Under the pieces are notes generated by a model. It ran no database searches, was not told where the DNA came from, and worked only from the letters and a program-made list of their open reading frames with translations. DNA of 64,000 nt. It comes from Pseudomonas peli. Lineage in GTDB: Bacteria; Pseudomonadota; Gammaproteobacteria; Pseudomonadales; Pseudomonadaceae. The translations under genes and the position numbers were made by a program. Positions 38,347 through 47,105 of this stretch are shown piece by piece. The stretch is from contig NZ_FMTL01000002.1 of the NCBI RefSeq assembly GCF_900099645.1, forward strand, positions 684,334 through 748,333, read 5' to 3'. Within the stretch, counting starts at the first letter, position 1. Each line of letters opens with the position of its first letter.

Positions 38347-39528
38347 ATGCAAGGCCCGTTGTCGTCACTGAAAGTGCTGGATTTCTCCACCCTGTTGCCC
38401 GGGCCGTTTGCCTCGCTGCTGCTAGCCGACATGGGCGCGGAGGTGCTGCGGGTCGAGTCGCCTTCGCGCATGGATCTGGTGCGTGTACTGCCGCCGCATG
38501 ACGGCGGCGTATCGGCCAGTCACGCCTACCTCAACCGCAACAAGCGCTGCATTGCTCTAGACCTGAAAAAGCCTGAAGCGGTGGAGATGGTCAAGCAGTT
38601 GGTGGCCGAGTACGACATCGTGCTGGAGCAGTTTCGTCCTGGGGTGATGGACAAACTCGGCGTCGGTTACGAAGCGCTCAAGGCAATCAACCCGAAGCTG
38701 ATCTACGTGTCGATCACCGGTTACGGCCAGAGCGGCCCGTACAAGGACCGCGCAGGCCATGACATCAACTACTTGGCCCTGGCCGGTATCGCCAGCTACA
38801 CCGGGCGCCGTGAAACCGGGCCGTTGCCACTGGGCATTCAGGCGGCGGATATTGCTGGCGGCTCCCTGCACGGGGTGATCGGCCTGCTGGCGGCGGTGAT
38901 CCAGCGTCAGGCCACGGGGCAGGGGCAGCAGGTGGATATCAGCATGACCGACTGCGCCTTCAGCCTGCACGGCATGGCCGGCGCGGGCTATCTGGCCGCT
39001 GGAGTGGAACCGGCGATGGAAAACCAGGCGCTGAATGGCGGTAGTTTCTACGACTACTACCGCACCCGCGACGGCCGCTGGTTCTCGGTCGGTAGCCTGG
39101 AGCCGCAGTTTATGCAGCAGTTCTGCGCCGCCATCGGCCGCCCCGAACTGGCTGCGCGCGGGCTGTCGCAGAAGCCGGAGGATCAGCAAGCGCTTAAACG
39201 TGAGATTGAAATCGAGTTCGAGAAACGCGACTTTGCCGAGTGGAGTCAGGTATTTGCCGGCCTGGATGCCTGCGTCGAGCCGATGCTCAACCTCAGTGAA
39301 GCGGTCGAACATCCGCAGATCAAGGCGCGCGGTCTGGTCACCGAGGTGCCGCGTGCAGGCAACGCGCCGCAGACGCAGATCGCCTGTCCGATCAAATTCT
39401 CCAGCGGCTTGCCTGTGCCCCGGCATATCGGCGCAACCCTAGGTGCACATACCAGTGAAGTGCTGGCGGAACTGGGTTACAGCACTGAGCAGATCGCTCA
39501 GCTCAAGGCAGCTAAGGTGGTGGCCTGA
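38347..39528 (+). CDS. CaiB/BaiF-family CoA-transferase
   Basis: 393 residues, family III CoA-transferase (formyl-CoA transferase / alpha-methylacyl-CoA racemase group). Signatures: LSSLKVLDFSTLLPGPFASL, GAEVLRVESPSRMD, SHAYLNRNKRCIALDLKKPE, the catalytic Asp expected in RAGHDINYLALAGIASYTG, and SLEPQFMQQFCAAIGRPEL. The HDINYLALAG sequence is also the form seen in alpha-methylacyl-CoA racemases, so racemase activity on 2-methylacyl-CoA is plausible. GAGGAG precedes the ATG. With the dehydrogenase and synthetase it suggests catabolism of a branched or unusual carboxylic acid. Confidence 0.88.
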   Translation: MQGPLSSLKVLDFSTLLPGPFASLLLADMGAEVLRVESPSRMDLVRVLPPHDGGVSASHAYLNRNKRCIALDLKKPEAVEMVKQLVAEYDIVLEQFRPGVMDKLGVGYEALKAINPKLIYVSITGYGQSGPYKDRAGHDINYLALAGIASYTGRRETGPLPLGIQAADIAGGSLHGVIGLLAAVIQRQATGQGQQVDISMTDCAFSLHGMAGAGYLAAGVEPAMENQALNGGSFYDYYRTRDGRWFSVGSLEPQFMQQFCAAIGRPELAARGLSQKPEDQQALKREIEIEFEKRDFAEWSQVFAGLDACVEPMLNLSEAVEHPQIKARGLVTEVPRAGNAPQTQIACPIKFSSGLPVPRHIGATLGAHTSEVLAELGYSTEQIAQLKAAKVVA

Positions 39529-39654
39529 TTGACTGATGCAGGTGTTAGCGCAATCCCGTCACTGCGGGGATGCACACTGACACTCGTCAAACGCTGAGTT
39601 TTCCGGCATAAGCCTGATGCATTTTCGCCATCGGGCAGCTTGGGAACGGAGAAC

Positions 39655-40272
39655 ATGTATCACGGGGAACGCTTCAACGCCTGGACCCATCTGGTCGGGG
39701 CGCTTCTGGCCTGCGCGGGTGCAGTGTGGCTCTTGGTGTTGGCGAGCCTGGACGGTGAGCTGCGTACGATCATCAGTGTGGCGATTTATGGCCTGACTTT
39801 GGTGCTGCTCTACAGCATCTCCACGCTTTATCACAGCGTGCAGGGGCGGGCGAAAGTGCTGATGCGCAAGCTCGATCACCTGTCGATCTACCTGCTGATC
39901 GCCGGCAGTTATACGCCGTTTTGCCTGATCACCCTCGAAGGTGCCTGGGGGTGGACGTTGTTTGGCATTGTCTGGACGCTGGCAATCATCGGCATGCTGC
40001 AGGAGATCAAGCCACGCTCCGAGGCGCGCGTGTTGTCGATTGTGATCTACGCCGTGATGGGCTGGATTGTGTTGATTGCGGTCAAACCGTTGATCGCTGC
40101 CCTGGGCATGGAAGGGTTTATCTGGCTGGCAGGTGGCGGGGTGCTGTACACCGTGGGGATCATCTTCTTCGCCTATGACAGCCGCTTTCGCCATTGGCAT
40201 GGCATCTGGCACTTGTTTGTCATGGGCGGCAGCCTGATGCACTTTGTCGCGGTGTTGCGTTACGTCCTCTAA
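39655..40272 (+). CDS. Haemolysin III/PAQR-family membrane protein
   Basis: 205 residues from ATG 39655 (GGAG four bases upstream); five upstream codons are possible. Seven membrane segments. The family's metal-site residues are visible: Glu and His in GERFNAWTHLVGALLACAG, STLYHSVQGRAKVLMRKLDH with His and the D-H pair, and C-terminal HWHGIWHLFVMGGSLMHFVA. Bacterial HlyIII/YqfA proteins are integral membrane proteins linked to lipid homeostasis; despite the name most are not proven haemolysins. It converges on sprT with 13 bases between stops. Confidence 0.88.
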   Translation: MYHGERFNAWTHLVGALLACAGAVWLLVLASLDGELRTIISVAIYGLTLVLLYSISTLYHSVQGRAKVLMRKLDHLSIYLLIAGSYTPFCLITLEGAWGWTLFGIVWTLAIIGMLQEIKPRSEARVLSIVIYAVMGWIVLIAVKPLIAALGMEGFIWLAGGGVLYTVGIIFFAYDSRFRHWHGIWHLFVMGGSLMHFVAVLRYVL

Positions 40273-40285
40273 TGCCAACATCGGC

Positions 40286-40780
40286 TTATTCGACGCGCTG
40301 TTCGCCGGTATAGCTCAAGGTCACCTTGCAACGCCGGCAGTAGTAGCGCCGGCCTTTGCTGACCAAGGAATGACGCTGGGCTGAAAACGGAAACTCGCCC
40401 TGAGGGCAGCTGCAACGGTAGATATAGCGGCTGACCGTGCGCCGCTGAACCGCATAGCTGTGGCAGCGATTGGGCGGCAGCTCATACACGCCGCGCATGA
40501 TCAACTGCCATTCCTCGCCATGGGGTTGGATTTTCAGGCCGAATAGCTGATGCGCGATCAGGTGCGCCACTTCATGCGGCACGGTCTGTTTGAGAAAGTC
40601 TTCGCGGTTTTCCCGGTACAGCTGCGGGTTGAAGCGCAGCTTGTTTTCCGTCAGGTGAGCCACACCGGCTTTTTGTCCACGCAGCTTGAAACTCACCTCG
40701 GCGCGGGCAAAGGGGCGTTTGAAAAAGGCTTCAGCCTGCTGGTAGCACTGCTCTACGCGGCTTAGAAGGTGTTCGGACAT
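40286..40780 (-). CDS. sprT: SprT-family zinc metalloprotease-like protein
   Basis: 164 residues from ATG 40780; 13 more codons upstream are open. The zinc motif is TVPHEVAHLIAHQLFG (HExxH plus a further His), and the C-terminal zinc ribbon has cysteines in YRCSC and YYCRRCKVTLSYTG. The human relative Spartan is a DNA-protein-crosslink protease; bacterial SprT is poorly characterised. Length and domain order match E. coli SprT. The ribosome site is weak. Confidence 0.9.
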   Translation of the reverse strand: MSEHLLSRVEQCYQQAEAFFKRPFARAEVSFKLRGQKAGVAHLTENKLRFNPQLYRENREDFLKQTVPHEVAHLIAHQLFGLKIQPHGEEWQLIMRGVYELPPNRCHSYAVQRRTVSRYIYRCSCPQGEFPFSAQRHSLVSKGRRYYCRRCKVTLSYTGEQRVE

Positions 40781-40849
40781 AAGTACGGTGATCAGGATCG
40801 GAGCGACGATTATGCCCAAGCAGCGCAGCGATCACAGCCCTGAAACGAC

Positions 40850-40871
40850 GAAACCACCCGCAGGTGGTTTC
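40850..40871. terminator. Hairpin terminator downstream of the YIP1-like gene
   Basis: GAAACCACC (40850-40858) pairs perfectly with GGTGGTTTC (40863-40871), loop CGCA. It lies 24 bases past the YIP1-like stop (leftward) and upstream of sprT. Read leftward the tail is GTCGTTTCAGG, so the T-run is short. Confidence 0.6.
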
Positions 40872-40894
40872 ATCTTGTGTCATCAAGTGTTGCG

Positions 40895-41494
40895 TTAGCT
40901 GGTGTAGACCGGGCCGACCCCAAAGCCCCAGAGAATCACCGAACTGGCGATCATCGCCACCAGCACCACCAAACCTACAGCGAGCACCGAGCTGGAGAAC
41001 ATGAAGCCTTCATCCTCGGGTATGCCCATGAAAGTCGGTATGCCGACGTAGAGTAGATAAACCGTGTAACAGATGGCCGCCGTGCCCACCACCATGGCTA
41101 GCCAGAGATGTGGATAGAGCGCCGCCAAGCCACCGATAAACAGCGGTGTAGCGGTATAAGCCGCAAATACCACGCATTGCGTAAGGTTCGGACTGGCATC
41201 GTATGTGCGTGCCATCCAATGGATAAACGCGCCCATCACTGCGATCCCGGCAAGCATCGCCAGGTAGGTCATGACGGTCATTTGCAACGCACTGGCTTCG
41301 GTCAGCATCACCGGCGCTCGATCGCCGATTGCCCAGCCGACCTGGGTGGTGCCGATATAGGCCGAAACTGCGGGAATTGCCGCGAGAATCAGTACGTGGG
41401 TGAGATACATGTGGCTGATGGTTTCTTCTTCGCCACGGATTTCCTGCCATTCCTGGTCAGGATGGGTGAATAGCCCCCAAACGTGATGGATCAT
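40895..41494 (-). CDS. YIP1-family membrane protein
   Basis: 199 residues with five hydrophobic segments (YLTHVLILAAIPAVSAYIGT, VMTYLAMLAGIAVMGAFIHW, and others). The N-terminus MIHHVWGLFTHPDQEWQEIR is characteristic of proteobacterial Yip1-domain proteins (formerly DUF1282), with FAAYTATPLFIGGLAALYP in the middle. The role is unknown; the family resembles eukaryotic Yip1 in topology only. AGGAGG with seven bases spacing is a strong ribosome site. It stands alone between terminator and the J-domain gene. Confidence 0.85.
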   Translation of the reverse strand: MIHHVWGLFTHPDQEWQEIRGEEETISHMYLTHVLILAAIPAVSAYIGTTQVGWAIGDRAPVMLTEASALQMTVMTYLAMLAGIAVMGAFIHWMARTYDASPNLTQCVVFAAYTATPLFIGGLAALYPHLWLAMVVGTAAICYTVYLLYVGIPTFMGIPEDEGFMFSSSVLAVGLVVLVAMIASSVILWGFGVGPVYTS

Positions 41495-41652
41495 GCCAGA
41501 CCTCCTGTTTTTATAGCGGTCGCCCCCCAGCGCAGCGCCTGATTCGCGTGTGCAGCGTCATCAGGTACAAGGCCGAACCTATGCGACCGTATGTCGCAGT
41601 ATAGGCAGAGGTCGCGATTGGCAAAGGCTGGGTGTTAGAGCAAATCGGACTC

Positions 41653-42255
41653 TCAAGCACGTCCGTAATAGCGTTCGAGGATTTCCATGGCCTTGTTGAT
41701 CGATTGCAGGCGCGCCGTGTTACCGCCGCGATCAGGGTGATGCAGGCTCACCAGTTGTCGGTAGCGGTGCTTAATCATGGCGAGATTGAGCGTCTGTTCG
41801 CTGCCTTCGAGCTCGAACAGCTCCAGCGCCGCCTGTTTCTCTTCGCTGCCGTGCATGCGCGTCCAGAAACTCAATAGCAGCTTGGCCACATCCTGCTCGT
41901 CGGTGTCGTTGAGCTGGCTGAGATCGAGATAATAGTCACGCAGCGGGTCGTGTTCGCTCAGTTCCGCGCTTCCGGTTTGATAGGGCAGCAATTGGATATT
42001 CAGCGCACTGATTTGCAGGTAACCGCTCTGCGTCGCCCAAAGTCGTTCACGCAGCCGGTAGAGGGCGTTGAACAGCAGAAAATGGGTGCGGAATAGCACC
42101 AGCTTGTCGGTCAGTGGCAGATTGGGGATGTGCACACACTGGCGGGCTTTCAATTGTTGGATCAGCTGGTATTCACCGAGGCCTTCAGGGACCGCGCGCA
42201 GCAGCTGGTACAGTTGTTCGGGCAAGTCGAGGCCCGGGTCGAAGTCGTCATTCAT
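41653..42255 (-). CDS. J-domain protein (DNAJ-related)
   Basis: 200 residues. The first about 140 match the DNAJ-related N-terminal domain (LYQLLRAVPEGLGEYQLIQQ, LFRTHFLLFNALYRLRERLW). The C-terminal 60 hold a J-like domain with the essential HPD: YRQLVSLHHPDRGGNTARLQ. J-domains stimulate ATP hydrolysis by DnaK-type Hsp70. J at the C-terminus rather than N-terminus is characteristic of this group. The client is unknown. It diverges from ttcA. Confidence 0.85.
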   Translation of the reverse strand: MNDDFDPGLDLPEQLYQLLRAVPEGLGEYQLIQQLKARQCVHIPNLPLTDKLVLFRTHFLLFNALYRLRERLWATQSGYLQISALNIQLLPYQTGSAELSEHDPLRDYYLDLSQLNDTDEQDVAKLLLSFWTRMHGSEEKQAALELFELEGSEQTLNLAMIKHRYRQLVSLHHPDRGGNTARLQSINKAMEILERYYGRA

Positions 42256-42352
42256 CGGTCGAGCCTAGCATTTCAGCAACTCTGGGGTAGGGCACGTCAC
42301 GCTTTCTGCGTAAAATGCCGCCTCTTCAACGACTTCCGGACTCCAGCGCACC

Positions 42353-43177
42353 ATGGGCACCCTCTCGGTCAATCAGAACAAACTGCAAAAGCGCCTGCGT
42401 CGTCAGGCCGGCGAAGCCGTTGCCGACTTCAACATGATCGAGGACGGCGACAAGGTCATGGTCTGCCTGTCTGGCGGCAAGGACAGCTACACCATGCTTG
42501 ACGTGCTGCTGCACCTGCAGAAGGTCGCGCCGATCAAGTTCGAGATCGTTGCGGTGAATATGGACCAGAAGCAGCCGGGTTTCCCCGAGCATGTGTTGCC
42601 GGCCTATCTGGAGTCCATCGGTGTGCCGTATCACATCGTCGAGAAGGACACCTATTCGGTGGTCAAGGAGAAGATCCCGGAAGGCAAGACCACCTGTTCG
42701 CTGTGCTCGCGCCTGCGTCGCGGCACGCTGTATACCTTTGCCGATGAGATCGGCGCGACCAAGATGGCCCTAGGTCACCACCGCGACGACATCCTGGAAA
42801 CCTTCTTCCTCAATATGTTCTACGGCGGCACGCTCAAGGCCATGCCGCCCAAGCTGCGCGCCGACGACGGTCGTAACGTGGTGATTCGTCCGCTGGCTTA
42901 CTGCAACGAGGCGGATATCGAGGCTTACAGCCAGCTCAAGGAATTCCCGATCATCCCATGCAACCTCTGTGGTTCTCAGGAAAACCTGCAGCGCCAGGTG
43001 GTCAAGGAGATGCTGCAGGACTGGGAGCGCAAGTCGCCGGGGCGCACCGAGATCATGTTCCGTGCCCTGCAGAACGTGGTGCCGTCGCAGCTGGCTGACC
43101 GCAACCTGTTCGACTTCAAGAGCCTGAAGATCGACGACAGCGCCACACCGCGCTTCCTTGATGTGATGAACCTCTGA
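42353..43177 (+). CDS. ttcA: tRNA 2-thiocytidine(32) synthetase TtcA
   Basis: 274 residues. PP-loop ATP site [20 protein letters not shown] and the Fe-S cysteines [12 protein letters not shown] plus the later CNLCGS mark TtcA. It thiolates C32 of certain tRNAs using an Fe-S cluster and [23 protein letters not shown] is a highly conserved family segment. Only a weak ribosome site is seen before the ATG. The next gene follows after 31 bases and may be cotranscribed. Confidence 0.95.
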   Translation: MGTLSVNQNKLQKRLRRQAGEAVADFNMIEDGDKVMVCLSGGKDSYTMLDVLLHLQKVAPIKFEIVAVNMDQKQPGFPEHVLPAYLESIGVPYHIVEKDTYSVVKEKIPEGKTTCSLCSRLRRGTLYTFADEIGATKMALGHHRDDILETFFLNMFYGGTLKAMPPKLRADDGRNVVIRPLAYCNEADIEAYSQLKEFPIIPCNLCGSQENLQRQVVKEMLQDWERKSPGRTEIMFRALQNVVPSQLADRNLFDFKSLKIDDSATPRFLDVMNL

Positions 43178-43208
43178 TCCAGCAGTTTCCCGCCTCAAGG
43201 AATGCCCG

Positions 43209-43880
43209 ATGCGTGATTACAAATGGCTGCATGAGTACTGCCTGAACCGTTTCGGCTCGGTCGCTGCGCTGGAGTCGATCCTGCCGCAGCCACGCAGCGC
43301 CGAGGAACTGCGCGCGATCAGTGATGATCGCTACCTCTCAGTGCTCAGCCTGCGGGTGTTCCGTGCGGGCCTCAAGCACAGCTTGGTCGATGCCAAGTGG
43401 CCTGCATTCGAGCAGGTGTTCTTCGGTTTCGATCCGGAGAAAGTGGTGCTGATGGGCGCCGAGCGCCTGGAAAACCTGATGCAGGATGCGCGCATCATCC
43501 GTCACCTGGGCAAGCTCAAGAGTGTGCCGCGCAATGCCCAGTTCATCCTTGATGTGCAAAGGGAGAAGGGCAGTTTTGGTGCGCTGATTGCTGATTGGCC
43601 CGTGAGCGATATCGTTGGCCTATGGAAGTATTTGGCCAAACATGGCTGTCAGTTAGGCGGGCTGTCCGCACCGCGGTTCTTGCGCATGGTTGGCAAGGAC
43701 ACCTTCGTCCCTAGTGATGACATGGTTGCCGCGCTGAAGGCGCAGAAGATTATCGACAAGGTGCCGACCAGCCTAAAAGAGCGGGCCGCCGTGCAGGCCG
43801 CGTTCAACCAATGGCAGGAGCAGAGCGGGCGGCCGCTGTGCCAGCTGTCGGTGATGCTGGCGCATACGGTCAACCACTGA
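43209..43880 (+). CDS. DNA-3-methyladenine glycosylase I (Tag-like)
   Basis: 223 residues. The segment SDDRYLSVLSLRVFRAGLKH with WPAFEQVFFGFDPEKVV, LMQDARIIRHLGKLKSVPRN and LGGLSAPRFLRMVGKDTFVP resembles the Tag family of helix-hairpin-helix-like glycosylases that excise 3-methyladenine. It is somewhat longer than classical Tag (about 190) and lacks an obvious Cys-rich zinc snap at both ends, so it belongs to the divergent Pseudomonas branch. AAGGAATGCCCG precedes the ATG. The sirtuin gene follows 10 bases after its stop. Confidence 0.7.
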   Translation: MRDYKWLHEYCLNRFGSVAALESILPQPRSAEELRAISDDRYLSVLSLRVFRAGLKHSLVDAKWPAFEQVFFGFDPEKVVLMGAERLENLMQDARIIRHLGKLKSVPRNAQFILDVQREKGSFGALIADWPVSDIVGLWKYLAKHGCQLGGLSAPRFLRMVGKDTFVPSDDMVAALKAQKIIDKVPTSLKERAAVQAAFNQWQEQSGRPLCQLSVMLAHTVNH

Positions 43881-43890
43881 GGGTTTGGCG

Positions 43891-44649
43891 ATGGAACGGG
43901 CAATCAAGCAGGTTGCACAGCAGCTCAAGCAGGCTGAACGCATCCTGCTGATTACCGGTGCTGGGCTGTCCGCCGATTCCGGTTTGCCCACCTATCGCGG
44001 CCTCGGCGGCCTGTATAACGGCCACACCGCTGAGGGTTTGCCGATTGAGGCGGCGTTGTCCGGCTCGATGCTGCAGCGTGATCCGGCGCTGTGCTGGAAA
44101 TACCTGGCGGAGCTGGGCAAGGCCTGCCTGGGTGCTCAGGCCAATGCTGGGCATTACGCCATCGCCGAATTGCAGCGCAAGAAGCCAGAGTGCTGGCTGC
44201 TCACTCAGAATATCGACGGCTACCACCGCGCCGCTGGTAGCCCGATGGAGCGGGTGATCGAGATTCATGGCGAGCTGGCGCCGCTGTATTGCCAGTCCTG
44301 TGGCGCTGTCGACAGCGAGCTGGCGGAACACCTTGAACGGCCGCTGCCGCCCAAATGCCGGCAATGCGCCGGGGTACTGCGTCCGCCCGTGGTGCTGTTC
44401 GAAGAAATGCTCCCAGAGCAGGCTATCGACACGCTCTATACCGAGGTGCGCAAAGGCTTTGAGGTGGTGATCAGTATCGGTACCAGCGCGAGCTTCCCGT
44501 ATATCGTCGAGCCACTGCTGCGTACCCGCCAGGCGGGTGGCTTTACCGTGGAAATTAACCCGCAACGTACCGACTTGAGTGCTCGAGTGGATGTGCATCT
44601 GCAAGGGCGGGCATTAGATGTTTTGCCGGAACTACTGAGTCACATTTAG
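43891..44649 (+). CDS. Sir2-family NAD-dependent protein deacylase
   Basis: 252 residues from ATG 43891 (GAGGG upstream; a TTG two codons earlier is also open). NAD-binding motifs LLITGAGLSADSGLPTYRG and LLTQNIDGYHRAAGSPMERV, catalytic His in VIEIHGEL, zinc cysteines CQSC and CRQC, and VVISIGTSASFPYIVEPLL with FTVEINPQRTDLS. It is a bacterial sirtuin that removes acyl groups from lysines at the expense of NAD. It is likely in an operon with ttcA and the glycosylase. Confidence 0.92.
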   Translation: MERAIKQVAQQLKQAERILLITGAGLSADSGLPTYRGLGGLYNGHTAEGLPIEAALSGSMLQRDPALCWKYLAELGKACLGAQANAGHYAIAELQRKKPECWLLTQNIDGYHRAAGSPMERVIEIHGELAPLYCQSCGAVDSELAEHLERPLPPKCRQCAGVLRPPVVLFEEMLPEQAIDTLYTEVRKGFEVVISIGTSASFPYIVEPLLRTRQAGGFTVEINPQRTDLSARVDVHLQGRALDVLPELLSHI

Positions 44650-44725
44650 AGTCATAGAATTTGCAAATGCATGCCATAGAGGGCATAGTCACGCTCTTGT
44701 GAAATTCACCGACACGGTCGTGCCC

Positions 44726-45340
44726 ATGCTCAAACGCCTCGCACCCCTCGTGCCTATCGCACTCTCCGTGGTTCTGGCCGCCTGCGCCAACCATGCCCCA
44801 CATCCAGAGCTGGCAACCCAGCCTGCGGTGTTCTCCTCGACAGAACTTGCCGAGTTTGACGAGCAAGCCAAAGAAGCGGCTTTGGGCGACTTCACTGAAG
44901 ACAAATCCTACAAACTGCCGCAACTGGCTGACAGCATCCTGACTCACGGCCTGTCGCTGGTGGGTACCCGTTATCGTTACGGTGGCAGCTCGGTGAAATC
45001 CGGCTTCGATTGCAGCGGCTTTATCGGTTATCTGTTCAAGGAAGAGCTGGGCATGAAACTGCCACGCTCGTCCCGCGACATGATCAATATCGACGCACCG
45101 CTGGTGTCGCGTGATGACTTGGAGCCGGGTGATCTGCTGTTCTTCAGCACCAGTGGCCGTAACCGCGTCAGCCATGCCGGCATCTATATGGGCGATAACC
45201 AGTTTATCCACTCCAGCAGCAGCCGCAGTGGCGGCGTGCGGGTCGATAGTCTGGATGATCGTTACTGGTCGCGTACCTTTATCGAGGCCAAGCGTGCCCT
45301 GGCGCTGGCGCCAAGCGAGTCGGTTGTACGTCACCCTTGA
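44726..45340 (+). CDS. NlpC/P60 lipoprotein peptidase, first of a tandem pair
   Basis: 204 residues from ATG 44726; a GTG at 44699 would lengthen the signal. MLKRLAPLVPIALSVVLAAC is a lipoprotein signal with lipobox LAAC. The NlpC/P60 domain (about 75-200) has the catalytic Cys in SGFDCSGFIGYLFKEELG, His in RVSHAGIYMGDNQFIHSSS and the third polar His after it. Such enzymes, like MepS/Spr, cut D-Glu-mDAP or mDAP-D-Ala crosslinks in peptidoglycan. A paralogue follows 159 bases downstream. Confidence 0.88.
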   Translation: MLKRLAPLVPIALSVVLAACANHAPHPELATQPAVFSSTELAEFDEQAKEAALGDFTEDKSYKLPQLADSILTHGLSLVGTRYRYGGSSVKSGFDCSGFIGYLFKEELGMKLPRSSRDMINIDAPLVSRDDLEPGDLLFFSTSGRNRVSHAGIYMGDNQFIHSSSSRSGGVRVDSLDDRYWSRTFIEAKRALALAPSESVVRHP

Positions 45341-45437
45341 TCTCGTGAATAGCGACTGAATCTGTTCGGTCGCTGCGATTAACTGACACTCCCGTCCTAT
45401 CTCGATAATTTTCAACAACCTGCCAAGCAAAGCTAAA

Positions 45438-45459
45438 GCTTGCACTACGATGTGCAAGC
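45438..45459. promoter_or_regulatory. Inverted repeat in the leader of the second NlpC/P60 gene
   Basis: GCTTGCAC (45438-45445) and GTGCAAGC (45452-45459) form a perfect 8-bp inverted repeat with spacer TACGAT, 41 bases before the ATG at 45500. It may be an operator or leader hairpin; no T-run follows. Confidence 0.4.
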
Positions 45460-45499
45460 CGGCAGAGTAGGGTGCATCCCGGCTCAGGATCGCTCGTCC

Positions 45500-46024
45500 A
45501 TGACCGCTATCACCCGTCTCAGTTTGATTGTGCTTGCCGCGTTGCTCAGCGCCTGCGCCAGCAATGCCCCCACGCCAACCCCCAAGCCAGTTGTGCATGC
45601 GCCTATCAGCAGCTTTAACGGCAATGCTGAAGATGTGCTTTTTCGTGCCCTCGGTTTAGTCGGGACACCCTATCGCTACGGCGGCAATACCCCTGATGGC
45701 GGCTTTGATTGCAGCGGTCTGATTGGCTATGTCTACCGCGATGCGGCGGGCATCAAACTGCCACGTTCGACCCGCGAGCTGATCAGCATGCGCGCCCCGA
45801 TTGTCGGCCGTGATCGCCTGCAAAGTGGTGATCTGGTGTTCTTCGCCACTAATGGCGGCAGCCAGGTCAGTCACGCGGGTATCTATGTCGGCGATGGCCG
45901 TTTTGTTCATGCACCTTCAAGCGGCGGCACCGTACGCCTGGACAGCCTGAGCAATACGTATTGGCAACGCACTTATCTGAATGCCAAGCGCGTGTTCACC
46001 CCGGAACTGGCGCGCAACCCCTGA
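45500..46024 (+). CDS. NlpC/P60 lipoprotein peptidase, second of a tandem pair
   Basis: 174 residues from ATG 45500; an upstream in-frame stretch to 45440 lies across an inverted repeat. MTAITRLSLIVLAALLSAC carries lipobox LSAC. The NlpC/P60 domain shows YGGNTPDGGFDCSGLIGYVY (catalytic Cys) and SQVSHAGIYVGDGRFVHAPS (His). The two proteins share many positions (FDCSG-IGY, KLPRS-RE, SHAGIY), so this is a tandem duplication. This copy lacks the roughly 30-residue acidic spacer after the lipobox seen in the first. Confidence 0.88.
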   Translation: MTAITRLSLIVLAALLSACASNAPTPTPKPVVHAPISSFNGNAEDVLFRALGLVGTPYRYGGNTPDGGFDCSGLIGYVYRDAAGIKLPRSTRELISMRAPIVGRDRLQSGDLVFFATNGGSQVSHAGIYVGDGRFVHAPSSGGTVRLDSLSNTYWQRTYLNAKRVFTPELARNP

Positions 46025-46051
46025 CAGCTTTGGTTTGCAGAGGGAGTAGGC

Positions 46052-46714
46052 ATGACCAATCGAACGCTCAATCTCGATTCCACCCTGTATCAATACCTGC
46101 TGGATGTTTCCCTACGTGAAACACCGCTGCTCAAACGTCTGCGTGAGGAAACCGCGCAGCTGAGTACGGCGCGTTGGCAGATTGCTCCCGAGCAGGGGCA
46201 GTTTATGGCCTTGCTTGTGCAGCTGACGGGAGCGCGGCGGATTGTCGAGGTCGGCACCTTTACCGGCTACAGCGCCATCTGCATGGCCCAGGCCATGCCT
46301 GAGGGTGGTCGGCTGATCTGCTGTGATATTCCCGGCGAATACAACGCCACAGCTGAGCATTACTGGCGCGCCGCGGGATTGAGTGGGTGTATCGAACAGC
46401 GTTTGGCGCCGGCGCTACAGACCCTGGTGGAGCTAGAAGCTGAAGGTTTGGCTGGCAGTATCGACCTGCTGTTTATCGACGCCGACAAGGCCAATTACCT
46501 CGCCTATCTGGAACATGCCCTGCGCCTGGTGCGCCAGGGTGGACTGATCCTGTTCGATAACACCCTGTGGAGCGGACGTGTGCTTGAGCAGAACCCCGAA
46601 AGCGACGACACCCGAGCCATTCAGGCGCTTAACCTGGCGCTGCGTGATGATCCGCGCATCGACCTGTCCCTGTTGCCGTTGGGCGACGGTCTGAGCCTGT
46701 GCCGTAAACGCTGA
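46052..46714 (+). CDS. SAM-dependent O-methyltransferase
   Basis: 220 residues of the caffeoyl-CoA / catechol O-methyltransferase-like family (Methyltransf_3). SAM-binding motif RRIVEVGTFTGYSAICMAQA, the acidic motif LICCDIPGEYNATAEHYWRA, and DLLFIDADKANYLAYLEHAL with metal-ligand Asp and LILFDNTLWSGRVLEQ. It would methylate a hydroxyl on a small, probably catecholic, acceptor. GGGAG precedes the ATG. The HNH gene follows after six bases. Confidence 0.88.
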   Translation: MTNRTLNLDSTLYQYLLDVSLRETPLLKRLREETAQLSTARWQIAPEQGQFMALLVQLTGARRIVEVGTFTGYSAICMAQAMPEGGRLICCDIPGEYNATAEHYWRAAGLSGCIEQRLAPALQTLVELEAEGLAGSIDLLFIDADKANYLAYLEHALRLVRQGGLILFDNTLWSGRVLEQNPESDDTRAIQALNLALRDDPRIDLSLLPLGDGLSLCRKR

Positions 46715-46720
46715 ACCCGT

Positions 46721-47041
46721 ATGCCTGAACCGATTCGTCTGCCCGAACAACCTGATGCCTGCGAGCTCTGCGCCCGTGCGGCCGCTTTGACGCGTCACCA
46801 TTTGATCCCCAAGGCGCTGCACAACAAGGTTTATGTGCAGAAGCGCTTCGGCAAAAGCGAGCGCATCAGCGCCACGCTCTGGGTCTGCCGCGCCTGCCAC
46901 AACCAGATCCACCGGCTGTTCAGCGAAAAGGAGCTGGCGCTGACCTATAACAATCGCGACAGCCTGCTCAGCGACGAACGCCTACGTACGTTTGTCGAGT
47001 GGCTGGCCAGCAAGCCGGCGGGCTTTATGCCCAGATATTGA
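46721..47041 (+). CDS. HNH-type nuclease-fold protein
   Basis: 106 residues. CELCARAAALTRHHLIPKAL with the later LWVCRACHNQIHRLF gives two CXXC knuckles and the H-H ... N ... H of a beta-beta-alpha metal (HNH) finger. Small HNH proteins of this kind are found across proteobacteria; a DNA nuclease activity is plausible but unproven. The C-terminal part is helical (DSLLSDERLRTFVEWLAS). It is six bases after the methyltransferase gene and likely cotranscribed with it. Confidence 0.75.
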   Translation: MPEPIRLPEQPDACELCARAAALTRHHLIPKALHNKVYVQKRFGKSERISATLWVCRACHNQIHRLFSEKELALTYNNRDSLLSDERLRTFVEWLASKPAGFMPRY

Positions 47042-47105
47042 ATCGCGGCTAGGCTTGCTGCTTGTTTGTGATGACCTTCTGAACTCTTAGTAGTGGCGAC
47101 TGCCG

